From Coniella vitis (lineage: Eukaryota > Ascomycota > Sordariomycetes > Diaporthales > Schizoparmaceae), in the NCBI GenBank assembly GCA_011317545.1, contig WUJK01000014.1, forward strand, positions 620,001 to 684,000: a stretch of DNA of 64,000 nucleotides, in the 5' to 3' direction. The translations under genes were made by a program, and so were the position numbers. The notes beneath the pieces are model-generated. The model did no database searches. It had not been told where the DNA came from and worked only from the letters and a program-made list of their open reading frames with translations. Shown one piece after another: positions 1-9,262 of this stretch. Numbering within the stretch: the first letter of the stretch is position 1; each line of letters opens with the position of its first letter.

Positions 1-1
1 T

Positions 2-798
2 GGCTATGCTGAGGCCGTCAACGACAAGGCAAGCCGTCCAGAAAACCACTCCGGCATCACCCGCCGTCCCGCTGAAAGCTGGCACTGACTTTGCGATGAT
101 CGCGCCCAACAGATCAAGCTCAGCTTGGCTCTTCCTCACCAGGTACGACGATGAACCCTCCTTACCGACAGCGGCGATGAAGGCATACCACCGCGCGTGG
201 TCGCGGAAGCGATGGGGCCAAGAAATGACGCAGCGCGTCCACGAGGATTTTAAAGGCTAATTACCGCGTTCAACATCGCAGACCCTCTACAAGTCCCAGG
301 ATGTCGTCCAGGTCAACCTGCCCGCCGAGTCTGGAGAGATGGGTGTCCTGGCCAACCACGTTCCCTCCATCGAGCAGCTCAAGCCCGGTCTGATCGAGAT
401 TATTGAGGAGAGCGGCAGCAAGCAATTCTTCCGTATGTACTCCACGATGCCTTGACGAAGAGGCCGAATACTGCGATCGATGGATCATCTTGAGAGAATT
501 CAAGAAGCTCACAAAGGGACTTGCCACAGTGTCTGGAGGATTCGCGGTTGTTCAGCCCAACTCTGCTCTGAGCATCAACGCCATCGAGGCATACCCCCTG
601 GAGGACTTCAGCGCCGAGTCCGTCCGCGCCCAGATCTCCGAGGCCCAGAAGGTCGCAAACGGCAGCGGCAGCGAGCAGGATATTGCTGAGGCCAAGATTG
701 AGTTGGAGGCAAGTCTTCACTTTTTGCTGCAACGCGAGAAACAGGGCGCTAACTCTTCAATCTAGGTTCTGGAGACTCTGCAGGCCGTCCTGAAATAG
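2..798 (+). CDS. ATP16: ATP synthase F1 subunit delta, mitochondrial (3' part; 5' end outside window)
   Basis: Encodes the delta subunit of the mitochondrial F1 central stalk (bacterial epsilon homologue), which couples rotation of the c-ring to the catalytic head on the matrix side. Visible exons are 2-28, 113-142, 282-432, 530-708 and 766-798. Joined, they read through GYAEAVNDK, IKLSLALPHQ, TLYKSQDVVQV, ESGEMGVLANHVPSIEQLKPG, SGGFAVVQPNS and end in LETLQAVLK, matching the family along its length; the N-terminal import sequence lies upstream of the window. Introns after 28 and 708 begin with GC (GCAAGC and GCAAGT) instead of GT, and both are needed to keep the family sequence in frame. The other two introns have GT donors (GTACGA, GTATGT). 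All phases agree. The identification is firm; the first visible exon is 5'-truncated by the window edge. Confidence 0.93.
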
Positions 799-1745
799 AC
801 GGATTGACTTTTGTTGTTCCTCTGTAGAATACCACCCCCCAGTTCATGACATTTTGCGTTGAATAGACGCAGAGCAAGGCTAGCATCGCGCTTTCCCCAG
901 ATCCGTGTGCTTGTTGAGATTTTGTCCCATCGTGCTTGCCTGTTTTTGAGAGATACTCGCGATGTGATGCTGAGTTGACCTGCAGTCCTTTCCCGCGCAT
1001 CAAATGAGGCACAAAACACTGGTGGTGACAGCATCCATACCTTGCTTTCTAATCATTTAGGTATTTGTACAGATATACGACATCTGACCAGTGGGAGATG
1101 ACTGCCATAAACGACCCCAAGTGCTGGCCTCACCACCTCAATGCGCTATGCGACGCTTGTTTGATATCACAGCAACACTTGCAAGCACCCCTACGACTTG
1201 AGAAAGCACCTGCCTATAGGGTAGCATAAACAATCTCCTCACCTCGGCGCATCTTCCCAGAGCACAGCTCGTAAGCACTCGATATCGCTTCCCCTCCTGC
1301 AAGGCTCCCTCCTGGGGGTCCGCCTTCAATTTAATTACCCAACTTTTGCTCCTGGTCAAGTCACCCTGAAACTTATTTCATGCCCACGACAAACCATTTG
1401 CGCCCAGCTCTACGGAATTTGCCAATCATTATAATATCCCACTTAGCAAACGCTAGCCCAGTCTCACAGACCTAGTCGACAGAGTAACGTTCTGCTATAA
1501 CCTAGACGCAGGACGTTGGCCTCGAAACCGAGATAAAGTCACTACGGGGCTCAAGGCAGTCTGCTTCGACCAAGGTCGGCGGAAGAGCCGAGGAAGACGC
1601 CGCATTAAGCACTACGCGCCACCTGAGCAGCTCACGTATAAACTTGAGCCACCCTCTCGAAACCCCTTGTCTGGGGCACCAACGCAGTAGACCGAGCCAA
1701 TGTGACATACATTTACCAGCACCAACTGCGGTGCCTACATCGATC
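799..1745. other. intergenic region, 3' flank of ATP16 and promoter of next gene
   Basis: About 950 bp without a supportable gene. Short open frames on both strands have no codon-family signature. It should hold the ATP16 3' UTR and the promoter of the zinc-binding protein that starts near 1746. Confidence 0.5.
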
Positions 1746-3560
1746 ATGGCCGATGTCCGGAGTATGTTTGAGGAATATGGGGTCGACCGCCCCCCTGGAT
1801 AGCTTTCAGAAGAGGCCGCTGTTGACCGTCCTGGGGCATTGAACGTGGGCCAGGAGGATATATCCAAGGGCATTACTGAGCTGGATGGCGCGAACAGTAC
1901 GGCTGGGGGGCACACCAGGCTCTGTCATGTCTGTCACTCCACTATCTCGGCTGATCGCACCTTTTGCACATCATGCGGCCATCCTCTCTGCAAGACATGT
2001 AATTGTCCGGTTCCCGAAGGGGCTGAAGAAGCGCACAGAGTTTTTGTTGCGTCGGGAGGTGCGCATCTGACTGTCCGTGATGGCGAGACCCTTACGAGTT
2101 ACAACCGGAGCGTCCCTCCTTCGCCATCAAGAGAGGCTACAGACCCGTTCAATGTTGCTGGAACTCGGCCAAGCAGACAGTACTCTACAACGCACGACAC
2201 TGAGCGGGATGAGACCCCGAGGCGCGCAGCTCCAGCCATCACATCTTTTCCCCGCCCCATTGCTCCAAGGAAGTCGAGAATGTCTGCACGACGTGACTCT
2301 CGGGTCTCTCAGGCCACTGCCCAAACCCCAGGAGGCGAGCACCCAGGCTCTGGAAGGTCTCTGCCCGGGAGTAAGCCGCCAAGACGGGAAATCGCCCCAT
2401 CCGACTGCGTTGCCCACCAATCCGACGGCGAGTATGGCGAGGAGCCTTGCAGCGACCCAGCCTGTCAGGCAACTCATCTTGGATACCGCCCATACCGCCA
2501 CAGTCTAGTGTGCATGAAGCGGCGAACAACTTCAAGCGGCGCTGAGCATTTGACAGACTCGGACATGTCCTACAGTGGTCAACCTTCTCCTGTTCATTTC
2601 CCAAGTCACCACCGTCGCTCGCGAGGAAGCTCTCATCATCACCGGGACAGCCATCATCAGACTCCATATCCAGAGGTATATCGGAAACGCAGTGGCCGTG
2701 GAGAGCCATTTCGACACCACAGCCGCCATGATCAGCCCTATGATACACACGACTATGCATATCAACCCCGAGGGCACCAAAGAAGTGCGACCCATGAGCG
2801 CTACCATTATCATCCTCATGCTCACTCCCCTCCGTCTCAGGCAGGTCATGAGCCTGAGGGTGTTTTGGGCAGCCAATCACCTGCTGATGTTCAATCATGC
2901 CAAGGTAGTCTGCAACCTGAGCAAGAGCCAATTTTAGGTCGGGAAAGAGTTGGCTCGTTGCAAGCCAAGGGCGCCCCGTTGTTGCAGACAGCGTCGGCCC
3001 TGCCGCCGCCGACAGATGATAACGCTAAGGACTTTCGTGAGGTGCGTCTGAAGTTGCGACCAACGAGCTCTACGCCGAGACAGTCAAAGACAGCAACGGA
3101 GCTCCAGGGTCAAAATGAGGAGGACTTTCGCGAGATGAGGAAGAATCTGCATCACTACAGCCCGCCAGCGGACGAACAAGGCGAGACCCTCCAAAACGAC
3201 AAGTCGCAGAGAACATCGACCTCTAGCGCCCATCCCCAGCAAGCGCAAACAGCCCTAGAGCCTCAGAATGCGACAGAGTCCGCTGAAACAAGCTCCCCAC
3301 CTGCTGGACCGTCATTAGAAGATAAGGGCAAGGGTCTAGAGGAAACGCAAAAGCGATCTCGCGAGAGTATTAAGCAGACAAACAGCAATATAGCACCTGA
3401 ACACGACTGTGAGTGGAAGCAAAAATATCATGAGCTTCAACACGAACTCGACAACCAAAACAAGTCAGACGATTTTGGTCTGGAAGGTCTGACCATTGTA
3501 TTACACATGAAGGACAGGGACGATCTTGTCATCAACACAGACCTGAGGAAGATGTTGTGA
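1746..3560 (+). CDS. hypothetical zinc-binding, Ser/His/Pro-rich protein
   Basis: Not assigned to a named family. The start at 1746 has a good context (GATCATGGCC) and gives MADVR. A 48-bp intron 1762-1809 (GTATGT donor, TTTCAG acceptor) joins it in phase to the long open frame, which otherwise has only a TTG near its beginning. The product is about 588 aa. Residues about 35-70 hold a cysteine cluster of zinc-ribbon type (CHVC, CTSCGH, CKTCNC). A second Cys/His group lies near residues 190-220. The middle is low-complexity, rich in His, Ser and Arg, and probably disordered. The C-terminal part has charged helical stretches, including two similar segments with DFREV/DFREM and LKLRP/MRKNL (about 395 and 425). 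Nuclear or scaffold roles are possible, but nothing seen fixes a function. Confidence 0.72.
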
Positions 3561-3908
3561 TACTGGGCGAAAGGTTTGCTATCAATGAATCGCAGACTGG
3601 AAGGACTCGCAAACTTGTTGGTGGGCTGACTGTATTATGATAGCGTTGCGTTCCTGTTGCTCACTTGTGCTGTTTTGTTTGCTGGTATTCGGCCCGTCCT
3701 CCTCAGAGAAGCCCAACATTACACTGCAGTCCTAACAAGTATGGAGTTATACAATTATCAGTAACAGATACATAGTCTATCGCTTGAAACTCTTGAGATT
3801 TTTGTGTTGTCTGAACAGCTTTTTGTGATACAAAACGCAGATCAATAAAGGTCTCGATATCTTGCATGCTTTTCTCGCTGCAAGTTTCGGCAAGTCATCC
3901 ACTGCGCC
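3561..3908. other. convergent intergenic spacer
   Basis: The 3' ends of two convergent genes meet here. AATAAA-like sequence occurs near 3844, a plausible polyadenylation region. Nothing else is seen. Confidence 0.4.
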
Positions 3909-4220
3909 CTAGCCTTCGCGGTCTCTGTTTCCAAGACGGACCTTGTCAAGCGGCTGCAAGTCATAGCAGTCCACATCCTCCATAGCGTTCCCATCAGAGC
4001 GGTGGATTGTATCTACTGGATCATTGAGGCTGTTGTCATTCTCATTCAGCCACAACGTCCGCTCAGGCACGTTCAATTGGCTGATATTGTCCTCGTTTCT
4101 CTCGACAGCAGCGGTAGACGGGCTGTCAGAGACACGTGCGGTCCTGTTGGTCGCTCCAGTGTCCCGGCTCGCTCTGGTTCCCTCGGTTGCTGCTTCTGCT
4201 TCTGCTTCTGCTTCTGCTTC

Positions 4221-4258
<38 letters not shown>

Positions 4259-6240
4259 TTGTTGTTGTCGCCGTCGTCGCCGTCGTCGTTGTTATGGGTA
4301 CTATGGAACTTGATCGATAGGATGAATAGTGGTCATAGTAGTTGATATCGTTTGTATCCTTGGTGTGGCCACAAGAATAACTGTGATAATCATCCTGACA
4401 ATACCGGCTCGCCAACGTTGTATCCGTTGCGGTACTCCCACTCCCACTCGAACCGTTTGTGCGTCTTGTAGTCGTGGTGCTGCTGCGGGTGCTACCCAGT
4501 ATGGGTGTGCGTGTGCGTGTGCGTGTGCGTGTGCGTCTGCTTGAGCTATGGATATACGTTGTTCCCCTCGTCCAGGCGGAGGAGTTTTTGTTATTGTTCT
4601 CATTGTTGTTGTTGCTGTTGCTGTTGCTGTTGCTGTTGTCGTTGCTGTTGGTATTGGTATTGGTATTGCTCCTAATACCGGCACCAGCCCTGGGGGTGGT
4701 GGCTCCCGTGGGGGTGGTACTACTGCCGCCGCCGCCGCCGCCGGTGGTATGGATGCTGGAGCGGTTGTTGCGCGTGATGCGGAAGAAGTTGTAGACGAGG
4801 GGCAGGCTGGCGCAGATGATGTAGAGGAGGCATTCGATGACTTCGAAGCGGAGGGCGGGGTTGTAAGTGTCTTTTTTTGGGGTGGGGGGGCGAGGGGTGG
4901 TTGTTAGTTGCGGGTGGTTTTTTCTTGTTTTTGTTTTTGATTTCTTGAGTTGAGTTTCGTTTGATGGTTGCTGTTGTGGGTGGGCTGGAAGAGAGAAGAG
5001 AAGAGAAGAGAAGGAGAGAGTGAGGATGAGAATCAAGAGTGAGGATGAGAATCAAGAATGAGAATGAGAAGAGCAGACAAGCCAGGACTTACAAGTGAGG
5101 TCTCTGCTGGCGGAGAGAGCGAGGTACATGAGACGTAGGACGCCGGCGACGATGGAGCTACAGAAGGAGACTTTGATCTCAGCTCTTTTTGAAAACGTTC
5201 TCATACGGTTCAGATTTCATCCGAGGGAGAGAAAGAAGAAAGAAAAAGAAAAGAAAGAAAAAGAAAAGAAAGAAAAAGAAAAGAAAGAAAAAGAAAAGAA
5301 AGAAAAAGAAAAGAAAGAAAAAGAAAGAAAAAAAAAGAAAGAAAAAAAGACAACTCACAAGACCACGACGAACAACAAGGTAGACAATCCCAACTTCTTG
5401 CGCCACCGCATGTGCAGCTTCCACAGCCGCTGCTGGACCATAGCCACGATGGCGACGTCAAGCAAAACGTTCACCAGGCCGAGGACAAAGAAGAAGGTCC
5501 CGGCGTTGATGGAGGTGTAGGGCTGCGAGATGTCCGTGTTGAGCACGTGCCCTCGATCCTCAAAGATGGCGCCAAAGAAGTAGCTGATGCAGGTGGCAGA
5601 GACCAGGGCGACCATGATGCGCACGAAGCGTAGAAAGGGCCGGTCGATGGAGAAGATGCGGCGGTAAAAGAGGAGGACCGAGACGCGGCTGAAGGCGATG
5701 CTCACAATGTAGATTGTGCTCATGATGAGGGAGATCTGTTTTTTTGGGTTGGTTGAGGTTGGGAGACGGATTAGTCCAAGTCCAAGTCCGAGGCTGGCTC
5801 AGGATCTTGGCCTGCTTGCCCTTCATTTCAGAGATTGTGTGTGTGTAAAAGGAAAACCGGTGAGCGATCAAATCGGCGGTGAGAGCGATACTGGCTGGTT
5901 TGATGGTTGAGATACAGAACGGAGCAAAAGGACTCATGACACTCACTCTACCCCACCTATACAATTCAGCCAAGGTATACTGGTTCGTACGGTAACCACT
6001 TGCGCCGCCAGAGGGAATAGAGTCCAACACAAGAGTCACATAGACGCCAATGCCTGCAGCCAACGCCAGCAAGATGGTCCAGTCATCCCACCAGAGGCTG
6101 CGGGTGCGCATGCGGTGTAAGAAGCGCAGAGCCACACAGACTATGCTCAGAGCCAAGAAGATGGTGGCAGAGATTATGTTGGCCAGAGACGAATTGGCAA
6201 TCTTGTCGGGATGGAGCTGGACATCTTGGTTGGTGGACAT
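3909..6240 (-). CDS. fungal rhodopsin-domain integral membrane protein (PTH11-like) with low-complexity tail
   Basis: Four exons on the minus strand: 6240-5947, 5735-5359, 5157-5093 and 4870-3909, with GTGAGT, GTGAGT and GTAAGT donors and phases that agree; about 565 aa. The first 290 residues carry about seven hydrophobic helices and the WWDDW motif after helix 1, typical of the fungal rhodopsin-domain/PTH11-like membrane family, plus the FSRVSVLLFYRRIF segment. These proteins sit in the plasma membrane and some act in surface sensing; ligand and signalling partner are unknown here. After the last helix (LVYNFFRITRN) comes a cytoplasmic tail of about 270 residues made of simple repeats: Gly runs, Asn/Thr/Ser runs, Arg-Thr repeats and Ala/Ala-Glu runs, encoded by trinucleotide and hexanucleotide microsatellites. 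It ends in a normal-looking acidic segment (EDVDCYDLQPLDKVR). Repeat lengths may vary between strains. Confidence 0.85.
4186..4272. repeat. TGCTTC hexanucleotide and TGC/TGT/CGT trinucleotide microsatellite (coding)
   Basis: On the plus strand TGCTTC repeats run into TGC, then TGT, then CGC/CGT repeats. Read on the minus strand in the gene frame they encode Ala-Glu repeats, an Ala run and a Thr-rich run in the tail of the rhodopsin-domain protein. Confidence 0.85.
4503..4745. repeat. coding microsatellite block (GTGTGC, TTG/CTG, GGTATT, GCC repeats)
   Basis: Several adjacent simple repeats: GTGTGC near 4505-4540, TTG/CTG around 4600-4655, GGTATT around 4650-4670 and GCC at about 4727-4743. 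They encode the Arg-Thr, Asn/Ser and Gly tracts of the minus-strand protein. Confidence 0.85.
5224..5349. repeat. purine tract, about 10-bp AAAGAAAAAG unit, within an intron
   Basis: An almost pure A/G stretch of about 125 bp built from a decamer-like AAAGAAAAAG unit. It falls inside intron 2 of the rhodopsin-domain gene, so the transcript carries a long pyrimidine tract there, ahead of the TGTAG acceptor at 5158-5160. Confidence 0.9.
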
Positions 6241-7842
6241 TTCTGTAGACTAATGGCGAGTGCCGCCAAGGGCGAGGGAAGAAGAGGAGGAGGAGGAAGA
6301 AGGGTCTTTGTGAGCGACAATGGGGGCGCTCTGCGCTTCAGAAGAACATTTTTGAAGACACGACCTCGATCGTAACTTATCAGTCTTGCTAGAAGGGCGC
6401 AGGAGTTGCAATCTTCATTTCCACTTGTGGCCCAACCTTGGATGTACCATGTACGCTTCTCTCCCAGGTTGTGGTGCCCAGCGGGTAACAGGAACTGGAA
6501 TACTCTCGGCCAATTTGCACGACATTCTTGTAAATCCGATAGCCGCCATGCAAGGCAGAGGGGACCAAGCCATAGCAGAACGTCACTGTCCCTTCTTGAG
6601 CAATATCAATGTTCTGCAACACAGCCACTGCCAGTCCATCTCGGCTTCTCCAGGGATGGACTTGGCGGCAAAGCTCCAAACAAAGGCGTACTTTTGCGAA
6701 TAGCGGCACAATGTAGATCAACCTTTACCGGATCTGGGCAATGTGCTGTCTACACTCGACGTGACTTGACGAGCCTAACCAGTAGCAGTCTACACGCCGG
6801 CTATCGCAGACTTGAGTAACGTCACTCAGTCCCTGCTGGATAGCTCGAACTTGTTAGCAGTGGTAAACCTTTAGACCAGCCGATAGCCGTAGAGAGAGCG
6901 TAGAACAAGGCTTATGCTGGCGTAGGTATAATGCTTGAACGTCTACCACGTACAAGGTGTTTCTGAAATAAGGCAAGGCATTCATCTTATCCATATGAGT
7001 TGCGAATTAGTGGGCTGATGTAGTCAAGCAGGGCAAGTATAAGTGAAGCAGCCATCACCGTTATTTACTGGGCAATTCCAAAGTCAGACTACTACCCTAC
7101 CCTTCTGAGTGATTTTTATTTCTATTATTATTATTATTAATTTTATTAATTCCTTTCTTGATATAATTGCCAGCTGAGGGCAATGGACCTACGACAGAGG
7201 TTGCTTGGCGCCCTCGAGCAATTACAATGTATAGAGCCCAATCTCATTCATCTCAACGACCTGTTGGAATGTGAATGTGATACAGGATATATATCTGGAT
7301 CCAATGACTATACAATTGTAACCCGTGCCGTACTCTAAGAGTATACTCGGGCATTCACGAGACTTTGCTTGCTTCAAGAATGCCAACCCAGCACAGGTCT
7401 CTCACTGAGACCCTGATTATAAGAGAATTCCTGATGAGTTATCTTGGCTTTGGATAATCGTTTGCAGACATCGAGCAATACTGATGTCTCAGCATCCAAA
7501 AAAAAAAAAAGAAAAAAGAAAAAAAGTTTCACTGAACTGGTTCACGCCAAGTCCGCGAGACAATCGAGTAACAAGTATAATATACTTTTGGACCTCAAAA
7601 CGACGTTTCGAATATGGGCCAATTTAGCCCGCTGCTGTGCCAGCCTCCTTATCGATAAGCCGCTCACTCACTCCTCCTCATATACTATCAAGAACGTCAC
7701 TTTTGCCACTACTAACAAACACCATGGCGACACCATGGCGCCCGACCTCTTTCACCCAAACTACTCATATACTCGATAGATATTCTCTACAACCACAAGC
7801 CAATATACTGTTCTTGAACGCCCTCGTTTACATTGCTCCATC
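6241..7842. other. 1.6-kb gene-poor, AT-rich region
   Basis: Divergent flank between the membrane-protein gene and the LysM-type gene. It holds an ATT-repeat patch near 7125-7160 and an A-rich patch at 7497-7526. Overlapping open frames at 6386-6819 on both strands show no recognisable domain and are not called. Confidence 0.45.
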
Positions 7843-8921
7843 ATGACAATAGCAAACATGTCCCCAGAAGCGTGCTGCACCTGCGCAACCATCATCCGCG
7901 ACTCCCGCGGCCCCTCGGACCCCGCGACAGCGCCCCTCGAAACAAAAACAGAGAAGCAGTATCCCCATCCTGCAGATAGACGGTTGGCTTGTTGCGGGCG
8001 GGTCATCTGTGGGAAATGTATCGATGTACGAGAGCCCTTATAGTTCAATCAGATCTCTTTTATTTCTCCTTCCTTTTCCCTCCACAGAGAAAGGGATTAT
8101 AAGTCCGTGTTGAAATATAGAATCATTTTTGGTCTACAGAAGTATTGACATCAATTCCCCGTCTTTCTCCCCCTCCCCCCCAAAAGGCCAATCCTCGCTT
8201 CGCGTCCTACTGCCCCTACTGCCAGCTCTCCTCTTCACCCTCGAATCCTCTCCCCCACGGCCTCCGCGAACCACCATCCTACGACACCGCCACAAGCAAA
8301 GATACTCCTCGTCCTCTGTCTCCCAAGGAAAAAATGGATTCTACAACCGTCGACGACGAACAACAACACCTTCCACCACCGCCATACTCCTCCTCCTCCA
8401 ACAACAACACCACCGCTTTGAACGAAAAACAACCGTCTCAACCACACCCACCAGAAGACACGCTCCACTTCCTCCACCCAACCCACGACACGATCCCGGC
8501 CCTCTCCCTCCGCTACAACATCCCCGCCTCGGTTCTCCGCGCCCACAACAACCTCACCGCCGACCACCTGCTCCCCGCGCGCCGCACCATCCTCATCCCG
8601 GGCGCCTACCACCCATCGGGCATTTCGCTCAGCCCGCGGCCCATCGAGGGCGAGGAAGAGGAAGCGCGCAAAGCCAAAATCCGCCGCTGGATGGTTCGCT
8701 GCAAGTGCGCAGAGTACAGTGTCGCAGAGCTGTATCTCGAGCAGAGCGGCTATGAGCTCGAGGAGGCGGTGGACAACTATCTTGGTGATGAAGCGTGGGA
8801 GAGGGCGCATCCACTGGAAGGACGAGCAAAGGGAAAGGGAAAGGCAAAATATAAGGAGGGTAACACGGGTGGAACGTGGGCTAGTCAAGCTGCTTTTCTG
8901 AGGCGAATGAGACCTTCTTGA
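7843..8921 (+). CDS. intracellular zinc-finger/LysM-domain protein with UBA-like C-terminal segment
   Basis: Two exons, 7843-8025 and 8187-8921, with a phase-0 intron (GTACGA donor, AAAAG acceptor); about 305 aa. There is no signal peptide, so the LysM is not a secreted chitin-binding effector. The N-terminus has CCTC, then CCGRVICGKC, and just across the intron YCPYC: a RING-like or treble-clef Cys pattern split by the intron, which supports the splice. Residues about 150-200 form a LysM (LHFLHPTHDTIPALSLRYN with a conserved ILIPG end), as in cytosolic eukaryotic LysM proteins. Residues about 224-275 (KCAEYSVAELYLEQSGYELEEAVDNYLGD in two halves) look like a UBA-type helical module. The three-part layout suggests an adaptor in ubiquitin or trafficking biology, but the role is inferred only. 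Confidence 0.82.
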
Positions 8922-9262
8922 GAGAAATACCATGACTGGTCGTTTCGTTCAAGAGTGGATAGGATAGACCATTGGCACAAAGTAGAGCGCAGAGTGCATC
9001 GTATAAAAAGTCGATTTCAATGCTTCTTGCATTAGACACTGTTGCATTTCGCCTCAACTACCATCAATGTCAATATGCAATTGGAAGACAGCCAGCCCAT
9101 TAGCCCACGTCAGGGATTGTTGCGGCTTGCATTATCCTTTACACCCAAACGCCAACGCATTTAAAAATTCTCTTCAACATGAAACCCCTTTTTGAAAATG
9201 GGGACGTAGCCCAATCAAACCATATCATACAAACACTAGTCTTGAATCGCGTTCGCTTGCGT
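8922..9262. other. convergent intergenic spacer
   Basis: About 340 bp between convergent 3' ends; no gene or repeat seen. Confidence 0.4.

Noticed and set aside
4002..4907. Several plus-strand open frames rich in Cys, Leu or Gly
   Set aside because: They are antisense readings of the microsatellites in the minus-strand rhodopsin-domain gene.
5189..5424. Lys-rich (plus) and Phe-rich (minus) open frames
   Set aside because: Products of the intronic purine repeat read in different frames, not genes.
6386..6819. Overlapping open frames on both strands (about 110-137 codons)
   Set aside because: No domain, no splice-linked partner exon and no clear start context on either strand; I could not choose a coding strand, so it stays as intergenic.
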